Positions 9,596-16,555 of a stretch of DNA of 64,000 bases are shown one piece after another. Every line of letters starts with the position of its first letter. Position 1 is the stretch's first letter. The notes beneath the pieces were generated by a model, which saw nothing but the letters and a program-made list of their open reading frames with translations, did no database searches and was not told the DNA's origin. This DNA is from SpSt-539 sp964549445 (lineage in GTDB: Bacteria; Planctomycetota; Phycisphaerae; UBA1845; UTPLA1): positions 1-64,000 of the forward strand of contig CAZJVS010000016.1 of NCBI GenBank assembly GCA_964549445.1, given 5' to 3'. A program made the translations under genes and the position numbers.

Positions 9596-9826
9596 ATGAT
9601 ACTCGAAAGGCGTTACCGATTGTGCGAAAGGGCGGAAATCGTCGATTGGTGTCCGGAGCATGGTGTTCCAGAATCGGTTTGCACCCGCTGCAACGCAAAG
9701 CTAATCGCCGAGTTCAAGAAGAAGGGCGCTTGGTGCGCCAAGCACGACCTGCCCGAATCGCAGTGCCTCATCTGCCATCCCGAGCTGAAGGCGAAGTTCG
9801 AAGCCTTGAGGCCGAAGAACGGTTAG
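9596..9826 (+). CDS. Truncated copy of the WCxEHGVPES repeat protein, without signal peptide
   Basis: A 76-residue frame carrying two repeats (DWCPEHGVPESVCTRC and AWCAKHDLPESQCLICHPE) and ending in the same tail (KAKFEALRPKNG versus KAKFEAMAPKNG) as the lipoprotein at 7474-7836. By eye the DNA is about three quarters identical to that gene over the repeat region. The signal peptide, lipobox and Pro-rich linker are missing; the first dozen residues look unrelated. It may be a duplicated fragment, or may have lost its front when the carboxypeptidase region arrived. Its 3' end overlaps the end of the minus-strand membrane gene by about 59 bp. Whether it is expressed is doubtful. Confidence 0.55.
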   Translation: MILERRYRLCERAEIVDWCPEHGVPESVCTRCNAKLIAEFKKKGAWCAKHDLPESQCLICHPELKAKFEALRPKNG

Positions 9827-10514
9827 GCGTGAATTCCTTGCGTTTCATCCACCACCACGCCACCCCCAACGAAACGACGGTCAGACTAGCCATGAGGGGC
9901 TTTGCAAAAGGCAAAAACTTCGCTCCGAACAGGTTGAGCCAGACGACCAGCATCGGTGATCCACAACAACCCACCAGGAAGCATCCCGCGACCGCCAGCA
10001 CACCCGAGATCGTGATGCCCCCGATGGCCAAATTGCGGTCAGCACAGTGGCGCCGCTCGCGGTAGCGCCGAAATGCGACCGTCGCGAAGGTCAGCGATGC
10101 GGCGTACGAGAAACCCAGGTATTCGTGCTGACCACCGATGTAGGCCTCCACCCAGGAGGGTGGCTGTGCAGGCGCGGCGCAGGCTTCTTCGCTGCACTGC
10201 TCCCCGGCGCACGTCTGACCCGCAACGGCATCGCATTTCTCGGGGAACAAGCCGCACCACACGAAGTGTCCCGCCCAGATGGCAATGAACACGGACGCGG
10301 GGACGAGCCAGCGTGGAATTCGGACGCGGCCCGATCCAAATGTGGCGCTCGTCGCATGGCCGGTCGCGCCACTTACGGAGGCGGAGGCCGGACCACAACA
10401 TTCACCGCCGGGCGAGCAGCATGGCGCGGCCCGGTCCGCTGCGCCCTGCACGAAGGGCGCGTCGCTGCTCAACGACCCCAAATCGTCTGCGACCGTAGTC
10501 GGCCGAGATTTCAT
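9768..10514 (-). CDS. Cys-rich membrane protein, last gene of the ars operon
   Basis: A 248-residue protein not assigned to a known family. The start is the ATG at 10514, whose bases overlap the TGA of the extended arsM frame (ATGA), so translation is probably coupled. A Cys-rich cytosolic-looking N-terminus (CCSPGGECCG) is followed by about four membrane segments (near residues 68-95, 140-160, 172-208, 212-232). A Cys-rich loop lies between the first two (EKCDAVAGQTCAGEQCSEEAC), and a GCCGSP motif is in the third. Vicinal and clustered Cys pairs are typical As(III) ligands, so with its operon place a role in arsenic transport or handling is plausible, but this is inference. The 3' end overlaps the 9596 gene on the other strand. 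Confidence 0.72.
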   Translation of the reverse strand: MKSRPTTVADDLGSLSSDAPFVQGAADRAAPCCSPGGECCGPASASVSGATGHATSATFGSGRVRIPRWLVPASVFIAIWAGHFVWCGLFPEKCDAVAGQTCAGEQCSEEACAAPAQPPSWVEAYIGGQHEYLGFSYAASLTFATVAFRRYRERRHCADRNLAIGGITISGVLAVAGCFLVGCCGSPMLVVWLNLFGAKFLPFAKPLMASLTVVSLGVAWWWMKRKEFTPNRSSASRLRTSPSARDGR

Positions 10515-11257
10515 CGCTCCGTCCTCGCCGTTGCGGCCGTCATGTGAGCACCTTGCGTGCATGCCGACGTTCGATATCCGGTCCAGCTATGCATCTTGGA
10601 ATCCTCGAAACCCGCTTGCGCCAGCATTAGTAGGAACGACCGTTCCCACACCGCGCCCGCGATTCAGTCCGACCAGGCACCCTTCCGCGAGACCTCCTCT
10701 TCCGTGACGTGCGCTTCGAGAAGGATGTCTGCCATCAGCAGACGGCCCCCTGGGCGCAGCACGCGTCGGATCTCGGCCAGGGCCTTCGCCTTGTCCGGGC
10801 ACAGGTTCAAGACGCCGTTGGAGATTGCGATGTCGGCAACGGCGTCGTCTACCGGCAGCGCTTCGATGTCCCCGCGCAAAAACTCGACGTTCTCCACGCC
10901 GGTGGCCCGGGCGCTGCGTCGCGCCTTCTCAAGCATCTCATCGGTCATGTCTACGCCGATCACCCTGCCGCATGGCCCCACGCGCCGCGCTGCGAGTATG
11001 CTGTCCAGACCGGCTCCACATCCCAAATCAACCACGGTCTCGCCGGGGCGTATCTCGCCCAACGAGAGCGGGTTGCCCACGCCGGCAAACGACTCGGTTA
11101 CTGATGTAGGCAACCGGTCGATTTCATCGGGGTCGTAACCGAGCGCCTTGGCGCTCTGGGCGCCGACGGGAAATTTCTTTTCGCTGCCTGGCGATAAAGC
11201 GACTGCTGCGAATCGCCCGCGCACCGTCGCGCGCACTGCTTCAGGTGTATCACTCAT
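10511..11257 (-). CDS. arsM: ArsM-type arsenite S-adenosylmethionine methyltransferase, predicted selenoprotein
   Basis: SAM-dependent class I methyltransferase that would methylate As(III). Reading from the ATG at 11257 (site AGGAG 10 bases upstream), motif I is VVDLGCGAGLDSILAARRVG, then VIGVDMTDEML, GDIEALPVDD and ISNGVLNLCPDKAKAL, as in ArsM. The frame meets TGA at 10664-10666 directly after KGAWSD. If TGA is read as selenocysteine (residue 198), the frame continues IAGAVWERSFLLMLAQAGFE...WTGYRTS...TQGA, exactly the conserved ArsM C-terminus, where the family has Cys at this point. The extended product is 248 residues and its stop overlaps the next ATG. A SECIS-like hairpin lies 14 bases past the TGA. 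The alternative is a nonsense-truncated 197-residue protein. The preceding gene ends 3 bp upstream. Confidence 0.88.
10630..10649 (-). promoter_or_regulatory. Bacterial SECIS-like hairpin for selenocysteine insertion in arsM
   Basis: On the coding strand an 8-bp stem (one G-U pair) closes a GGTC tetraloop. It starts 14 bases after the TGA at 10666-10664, and the loop starts 22 bases after it. A short distance to the loop, a small apical loop and G at the loop's first positions fit the consensus for bacterial SECIS elements. The hairpin lies inside the downstream reading frame, as required. Confidence 0.72.
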
Positions 11258-11260
11258 GGT

Positions 11261-12427
11261 TCAAGGCTCCTGAACTGGACATTTCGAACCGCTTCCGCAT
11301 CCGCACACAGCGCTCGTGGGTGGTCCACCGCGTTCCGGCGCCGCGTCCTGAACAAATGGTTCGCCGCTATGTAGCGCGTGCTCGGCCCGCGCCAGCTCCC
11401 GGCCTAGATAGGCGGCGTGATCAAGCCGCGAGACGAGCTTGCGGTCAACAGCGGGTATATATAGCTCCGCGGCGCTGCGGCCTTCGATGACGATGTCCAG
11501 TGCGCCATCATTGCGGTAGTGTTCGAGCAGAAGTACGCCGCGGGTGCTGTCGGAGTAGACCACGAAGTACCCGTTTGGGTCAGAGGTCATCCGCTGCGGG
11601 ATGTATCCGAGTAGCGACTCGATCGCGCGGACGGACGGCGGGGCTTCGGCAGGACCGGGATTGCGTTCGGCGCATTGCTTCGCCGCGTCAAGAATGCGCG
11701 AAACGTCCGACTCACCAATCATGTCGATGACCTCGATGGTCTCGCTGAAGTGCTGAACGATTTCGCGCGTGAGATTCTTGAGCACGGGTCGGCGTCCACG
11801 GGCGCCGATGATCCGCATTTTCTGATCAACTCCAGATTGCCCCAACACGACCAGTGATTGGCCCGGCAGGTGTCCGATGGCCTGGCGCGAGTCCGAGCCA
11901 CATACAATCAGGAAGCGAATGTTCGGATTGGCAATGACGTTGGTGATGATGCGCTCCAAGCCAAGATTCTCAGTGTATACGTTGCCGACGATGGCGATGG
12001 CGTCGCCGGCCTGCTGCGCCATGTCGGCGGCGAGCCGTTCGTCCGTCAGCGTGCAAACTGCGACCGGCGCAAGGTATCGGTGTGTGGTATAGCGACCTGG
12101 CAGTGGCGGCCAGCCCGTTCGGGCTTCGGCTTGATCGGAGGGACAGGCGTCTCCGTCGATGTCGAGGGCGTTCATCGCTTGCGGCGGCCAACATACTTCA
12201 CAGCCGAGGCAGTCGTATTGGATCGGCGTGAGACGCCCGCGCGCGGCGCGAATCGCGATATCCAGTTCGGCTGGGCGCTCGTCGGCCGGAAACGCCCGCT
12301 CGATGGAACCAAGGGAGTTGTGAAGGCAGCCGCAGCCCCAGCACTTCTTGGCGGCAGTCGCCTCGCCAAGTTGCGCCACAGCATCGAGGATGGCGGCGGG
12401 CGGAATAACCTTTAGCGGCGAGTTCAT
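11261..12427 (-). CDS. MtrA-like / DUF4346 protein in an arsenic operon
   Basis: A 388-residue protein. The start is the ATG at 12427, overlapping the arsR stop (ATGA), with an AAGGA site. The centre (about residues 130-260) matches subunit A of tetrahydromethanopterin S-methyltransferase: AIVGNVYTENLGLERIITNV, NPNIRFLIVCGSDSRQ, GHLPGQSLVVLGQSGVD, IIGARGRRPVLKNLT. A DUF4346-type domain follows (GYFVVYSD...VLLLEHY...GRSAAELY...LDHAAYLGRELARAEHAL). The N-terminus has two Cys clusters (KKCWGCGCLHNSL and YDCLGCEVCWPP) that could bind Fe-S or metal, and the C-terminus ends in a Cys-rich tail (CGCGSGSKC). MtrA proteins bind a cobamide and carry methyl groups; a link to arsM-dependent methyl chemistry is attractive but inferred. 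The actual substrate is unknown. Confidence 0.8.
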   Translation of the reverse strand: MNSPLKVIPPAAILDAVAQLGEATAAKKCWGCGCLHNSLGSIERAFPADERPAELDIAIRAARGRLTPIQYDCLGCEVCWPPQAMNALDIDGDACPSDQAEARTGWPPLPGRYTTHRYLAPVAVCTLTDERLAADMAQQAGDAIAIVGNVYTENLGLERIITNVIANPNIRFLIVCGSDSRQAIGHLPGQSLVVLGQSGVDQKMRIIGARGRRPVLKNLTREIVQHFSETIEVIDMIGESDVSRILDAAKQCAERNPGPAEAPPSVRAIESLLGYIPQRMTSDPNGYFVVYSDSTRGVLLLEHYRNDGALDIVIEGRSAAELYIPAVDRKLVSRLDHAAYLGRELARAEHALHSGEPFVQDAAPERGGPPTSAVCGCGSGSKCPVQEP

Positions 12428-12795
12428 TTGGATCGGTCCTTCGAATCCTCGCTGAGGCACAGCCCGCGATCCAGAAGCGCCATCACGCAGGGGTCCACGA
12501 TCCGGTAGTAGATGCTGTTGCCCTCGCGTCGGGGTTCGAGGATGCCCTGTTCGGCTAGGCGCTGAAGTTGGTTGGAAACGGCTTGAGGTTTCATTTCCAC
12601 CGCGTCGCACAACTCGCCGACGTTGAGTTCACCCGCTCGGGTCAACGCATGGAGCAGTCGTAGTCGGGTGTCGTTTGCCAGAACCTTGAAGAGGGCCTCA
12701 AGATCCGACGCTTGAGTGGCGGTCAGAAGCGGACGCTCCGCTAGTGAACGCTTGCGCAGGAAGGGGCCGGACGAAAGGACTGGTCGGGTCGACAT
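12424..12795 (-). CDS. arsR: ArsR/SmtB-family metalloregulator
   Basis: A 123-residue winged-helix repressor. The core LFKVLANDTRLRLLHAL, the recognition helix (MKPQAVSNQLQRLAEQGILE) and the wing (RREGNSIYYRIVD) are clear. Candidate As/metal-sensing Cys are in ELCDAVE, at the start of the DNA-binding helix pair, and in the C-terminal DPCVMALLDRGLC; the classic ELCVCDL Cys pair is reduced to a single Cys here. It is the first gene of the four-gene minus-strand operon arsR, MtrA-like, arsM, membrane protein. The stop overlaps the next start. A palindrome overlapping its own promoter lies immediately upstream, implying autorepression relieved by As(III). Confidence 0.92.
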   Translation of the reverse strand: MSTRPVLSSGPFLRKRSLAERPLLTATQASDLEALFKVLANDTRLRLLHALTRAGELNVGELCDAVEMKPQAVSNQLQRLAEQGILEPRREGNSIYYRIVDPCVMALLDRGLCLSEDSKDRSK

Positions 12796-12797
12796 CT

Positions 12798-12831
12798 ATT
12801 ACATTGTTTCGTGTAATGACGGCGGAGTCAA
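12798..12831 (-). promoter_or_regulatory. arsR promoter with palindromic operator
   Basis: On the minus strand a -35-like TTGACT (12831-12826) and a weak -10-like AACAAT (12808-12803) are 17 bases apart. A perfect inverted repeat ATTACA-N8-TGTAAT (12798-12817) covers the -10 and ends two bases before the arsR ATG. The predicted transcript would start within a base or two of the ATG, i.e. essentially leaderless. The operator role is inferred from position and symmetry. Confidence 0.62.
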
Positions 12832-12990
12832 GTCGCTGCGGCATTCCCGGCGACGACCTCGACCCCATGCCCTTTTGTCCCTAGCGGAGAAGTCGCGCCG
12901 CTAGGGACCGGCCGATCTTGCCGAATAGGCGGACCGCTGTGTGCCGGTAAATCCGTGTTGTCGACGCTCGCCCAGCGACCTGATAGCATC

Positions 12991-13332
12991 ATGACAATGT
13001 GGCTTAGAGTGCTTCTGGCTTCGATGCTCTCCGTGGCGGCACTCGCGTGCCCGGTGCTGTGTGCGGATGCGCCCACGCCGCACGATGAATCCGGGGCACC
13101 ATGCGCGCCCGAAGACCATCATCGCCCCTGTGACAATGCGTGCTTCTGCTCCGCTACAGCCACACCACAGACTTCGGATCGGTCTCTCATTGAAACCGAT
13201 TTCACGTTTGCGGCGTTCATCTACTCTGTCGCAGGTCCTTCCGACTCGCTGGCCGAGACCGCCCCGATTTCCCCGTGTACGATGATTCAACCCGCACCCA
13301 CGGGTGAACTCGCACTACCTCTTCTAATCTGA
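12991..13332 (+). CDS. Small secreted Cys-rich protein (CPVxC...CFCS...LLI family, copy 2)
   Basis: A 113-residue protein with a signal peptide (MWLRVLLASMLSVAALACPVLC). After the CPVLC motif come His/Glu-rich residues (PEDHHRPC), the cluster CDNACFCS, and the C-terminal LPLLI shared with the paralogues at 2046 and 18423. It lies divergent from arsR and about 110 bp upstream of a TolC-like gene, with which it may be co-transcribed. A second Met two codons later is an alternative start. No enzymatic motif is present; a periplasmic metal-binding or pump-assembly role is a guess from neighbours. Confidence 0.7.
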   Translation: MTMWLRVLLASMLSVAALACPVLCADAPTPHDESGAPCAPEDHHRPCDNACFCSATATPQTSDRSLIETDFTFAAFIYSVAGPSDSLAETAPISPCTMIQPAPTGELALPLLI

Positions 13333-13442
13333 TCGGCAGCCCCATCTGAGCCGGCATGCGAGCGCTTCGCGCGGCGCTCGCGCCCGCACCCGCACCCGCA
13401 CTCTACCGTTTCGTCCACCTGGTCCACTTGGAGCCCGATTGC

Positions 13443-15029
13443 ATGGGCACGAGCCTTCGATACACGGTAACCGTTGGAGTCACCCTTGCGGCCGCCTTCG
13501 TCTCGGGTTGTGCGCGGGTCAACCCCAAGCCCGATTACGAGCGGGCGGGCAAGGCGATTTCCGACGCGACCGGCTCCGAAGACTGGTTCGAGCCCGGACA
13601 GGGTGACGCGGTTCAACGGAAGGTCTCAGCGCTCCTGGCCGACGGCATCACCAGCGACGAAGCCGTCCGAATCGCCCTGGTCAACAATCCAACACTGGCC
13701 GCGGCGTTCTCGGAGATCGGGTTTGCAAGGGCGGATCTGGTTCAATCCGGGCTGTTCTCCAACCCGACGCTGGCGATGTCGATCGCCTTTCCTGATGGCG
13801 GCGGGCTGAGCAACATCCAGGCAACGTTCGCCCAGAACATCGGTGACTTATGGCAGATTCCGGTCCGAAAGAAGGCAGCCGAACGTTCGCTCGATGCTGC
13901 GATTCTCAACGTGGCCCAACAGGCCGTGCAACTTACAAATGTCACCAAGACGTCGTACTTCACCGCTGTTGCGGCGGATGAGACGCTTCGCATTGCCGAA
14001 GAAAACCGCGACCTCGCGGCGCAGCTCCTCAAGGTCGCCGAAGCGCGGCAACTGACGGGGGCAGTCGGAGAACTTGACGTCAACCTTGCCAAGGGCACAG
14101 CCTTTGTAGCCGATCTGGACTTGCAGCGGGCACGACTTGAATCCCGGTCGTCCCGTCGCCAACTCGGGATCGCGCTCGGGTTGACGGACCCGGTTGAGCA
14201 ACTCTCGCCTACGACGCCGTTGGCGGTGGATTCGGCGTCGTTACCCCGAGCCGAGTGTATCGAAGAAATTGCATTGGCCGATCGACTTGACATCCGGGCG
14301 GCGCGCGAGGTGGTCGAAGGCAGTCAGGCCCGAATGCGGCTTGAGTACCTCAAAGTATTCCCCGATCTGTCAATCGGCTTCTACAACGAACGCAACGAAT
14401 CTCGTTCGCTTCCAGGCCGGCGAATCCCCGCCGATACCGCCCGGGCGTCGGTTGCGGCCGGGCAGCTAACTGCACCGGAGATTCAGTCGCGCGGACAACG
14501 ACAACAGGAGCGCTCACAGGAGATCACAAACATCTTCGGGCCTGCGTTCAATCTGACCTTGCCAATCTTCGACCAGAATCAGGCCCAGATCGCGAAAGCG
14601 AAGCTGTTGTATGAACAATCTGCCGTGGAGCTGGATGTACTTGAACGCGCCGCACGGCAGCGGATACGCGAGGCCCTTGACCAAGTTGAGACGACAAGAA
14701 ACATGTCTCGCTACTTCCGTGATACGCTCCTGCCTCAGGCCCGGTCCAATTTGGAGTTGTCGCGTAAGTCGTATGAGGTAGGGCGCGCGTCAGTCATCGT
14801 ACTCCTTGACGCACAACGGATGCTGCTCTCGACGCGCCGCGATCCAATCGCCGCCGAACTCGGTCATTCGATCGCGATCGCCGAACTTGAACGAGTAGCC
14901 TCCCGGCCATACGCCACCCTTGTCGCCGCCGCCTCGGAGACTCCATCGGCAGCGACCTCACACAGGCTGGCACCGAAAGCGCTGAGCCTCAAACGATCAC
15001 TGCGGGAGAAACGCAATGAGACAAACTGA
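13443..15029 (+). CDS. TolC-family outer-membrane efflux lipoprotein (first)
   Basis: Outer-membrane channel of a tripartite metal efflux system, 528 residues. The start chosen is the ATG at 13443, preceded by GGAG, giving a signal peptide with lipobox VSGC; the upstream in-frame part is Ala/Pro-rich and not signal-like. The two internally repeated coiled-coil halves of the OEP fold are visible, including NNPTLAAAFSEIGFARADLVQ early and YEQSAVELDVLERAARQRIREAL and SYEVGRASVIVLLDAQR late. It is a close paralogue of the protein at 18854-20419; the two genes share a 55-bp identical DNA block (14571-14625). It is not next to an RND gene, so it probably works with one of the pumps in the flanking operons. 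Confidence 0.9.
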   Translation: MGTSLRYTVTVGVTLAAAFVSGCARVNPKPDYERAGKAISDATGSEDWFEPGQGDAVQRKVSALLADGITSDEAVRIALVNNPTLAAAFSEIGFARADLVQSGLFSNPTLAMSIAFPDGGGLSNIQATFAQNIGDLWQIPVRKKAAERSLDAAILNVAQQAVQLTNVTKTSYFTAVAADETLRIAEENRDLAAQLLKVAEARQLTGAVGELDVNLAKGTAFVADLDLQRARLESRSSRRQLGIALGLTDPVEQLSPTTPLAVDSASLPRAECIEEIALADRLDIRAAREVVEGSQARMRLEYLKVFPDLSIGFYNERNESRSLPGRRIPADTARASVAAGQLTAPEIQSRGQRQQERSQEITNIFGPAFNLTLPIFDQNQAQIAKAKLLYEQSAVELDVLERAARQRIREALDQVETTRNMSRYFRDTLLPQARSNLELSRKSYEVGRASVIVLLDAQRMLLSTRRDPIAAELGHSIAIAELERVASRPYATLVAAASETPSAATSHRLAPKALSLKRSLREKRNETN

Positions 15030-15107
15030 TTGGCGCTTGAATTTCGCTCGCGCTTGGTCGCGCGTAGTAATGTTGCTGATGCCGGATAGTCATGGAGGAG
15101 TGAGCCC

Positions 15108-15638
15108 ATGCCCGCGAACAGAATCACGATCAACCGCGCACCCGTCCTGACGCTCTGGACTTTCGTCGTCGCCGAGCGGCTCGGGCACAAGCCCGACGAG
15201 GCGTTAACGCTCGCAAAGGCAGTCGTCGGCCTGACGGCTGGCGCGAAAGCCAAGCGACTCGGGATTCATCGGCCACGCGAGGCGGGGAAAGAGTCCAAGC
15301 CGAAGCGGAAGGCGGAGAACGACGAGGGCAAGCGCGTTGAGCTGCTCGGCTGGTTCGTCCCCGTGACAGCGACACCAAAGGGACTTCGCGCGACGAAAGA
15401 CGGATCGGCGATCCGGCCGGAGTCCGTGATTGCCTACCTCAACAAGGCATTTGGCGACGATCTTGACGAGGCCCGCGATGCGATGCGGAAGCTCGCGGCG
15501 GCGCACAAGCCGGCGGAACTGGCGACCGACGCATTCTCACTCTATGAGCGATTCCGGCCGACGGTGGCACCAGGCGCGCGTGGCTGGGGACAAAAGGGCG
15601 TGCTTGACCTCTGGCTGATTCGGTCGATGGCGACGTAG
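15108..15638 (+). CDS. Conserved protein of unknown function
   Basis: A 176-residue cytosolic, Lys/Ala-rich protein with no signal peptide. A strong site (GGAGGAG) precedes the ATG. The opening NRITINRAPVLTLWTFVVAERLG, the segment EALTLAKAVVGLTAGAKAKRLGI, and the end ARGWGQKGVLDLWLIRSM agree with a widespread family of unknown function as I remember it, but no activity is established. A basic low-complexity linker (KESKPKRKAENDEGKR) splits the protein into two compact parts. It is the only obviously non-metal gene among its neighbours and may be a passenger of the island. Confidence 0.6.
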   Translation: MPANRITINRAPVLTLWTFVVAERLGHKPDEALTLAKAVVGLTAGAKAKRLGIHRPREAGKESKPKRKAENDEGKRVELLGWFVPVTATPKGLRATKDGSAIRPESVIAYLNKAFGDDLDEARDAMRKLAAAHKPAELATDAFSLYERFRPTVAPGARGWGQKGVLDLWLIRSMAT

Positions 15639-15707
15639 TTGCCCATGCCGAGCGGCTGGCGGTACATTTCGGTTTCGATTTGGTTGAATAACCGAAGTAG
15701 ATAAAGC

Positions 15708-16433
15708 ATGCGTGCCGCATCTGCGCTCGCCGTCATCACGACAATCGCACTCATCACTACAGGGTGTGCGCCATGCGGAAATGCGGAAGCCCGCGACAAT
15801 GTGCCACGCGACGTGACGGTGCTGAAAAAAGACCTGTCGCCGCTCCGAAACGCCTTCAACGCGCACACCGACCGATGGCGCGCATTCGCCCTTGTGTCGC
15901 CGACGTGCAGCGAGCGCAGCCTCGGAGCCGAGGCGGTTGAGAAAGAAATCGTCCAGCGATACGCCGCTGATCGCGTCGAGACAATCGTCGTCTGGATACC
16001 GATGCTCGAAACCGACAACGAGAAAGCGGCGCGCGAGTCGGCGACGATCTTTCCCGTCAAGCGCGCAATTCAGTTTTACGATTTGGAGCAGCGCGTCGGG
16101 CTGGCATATTCGCGCGGCACGTTCGTTGGTTTCGTCAATCGTGCTCGCAAGTCGCTGCCGAAAGGGCATCCATTGGAGGACAAGCTCAACGATCGAAGTG
16201 AACCGGAGCGGCCGCAGTGGGACCTCTACATGCTCTACGCGCCGGGTGTTCGTTGGGACGCGAAGAATGAGGAGCCGCCCATACCGACACACTGGATTCG
16301 GCATTGCGGACGAATGGACGGCGGGAAATCGCCGTACTGGCGAGACACGCCCGAATCCGGCCCCCAAGAGGGCAGTCTTTTCGAGGCGATGCGCACAATG
16401 GCGGATCAGGCAATCGGGGCGATCAAACGCTGA
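15708..16433 (+). CDS. Lipoprotein with a thioredoxin-like fold, CxxC motif degenerate
   Basis: A 241-residue exported protein with a lipobox-like LITTGC. After the signal comes a thioredoxin-like beginning (FALVSPTCSERSLGAEAV), then VETIVVWIPML and RAIQFYDLEQRVGLAYSR, and a segment WDLYMLYAPGVRW. Related proteins, as I recall them, have a CxxC (or Sec/Cys) pair after SPT; here only the first Cys remains (CSER), so a normal dithiol redox activity is unlikely. Two Cys near the C-terminus and lipobox are the only others. It stands alone between a conserved gene and a divergent cytochrome. The function could be metal-binding or reductase-like, but this is unresolved. Confidence 0.6.
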   Translation: MRAASALAVITTIALITTGCAPCGNAEARDNVPRDVTVLKKDLSPLRNAFNAHTDRWRAFALVSPTCSERSLGAEAVEKEIVQRYAADRVETIVVWIPMLETDNEKAARESATIFPVKRAIQFYDLEQRVGLAYSRGTFVGFVNRARKSLPKGHPLEDKLNDRSEPERPQWDLYMLYAPGVRWDAKNEEPPIPTHWIRHCGRMDGGKSPYWRDTPESGPQEGSLFEAMRTMADQAIGAIKR

Positions 16434-16555
16434 CCGCTGCAACGTAGCGAGCGCGCCGAGTGCCTCAGGGCGCGTTCGACAGCACATCGGTGGCCGTTGA
16501 GATGAGCGTCTAGCTTTGAGCCCATCTCCGTTGCCACCCACGCGAGAGGCGGGGC

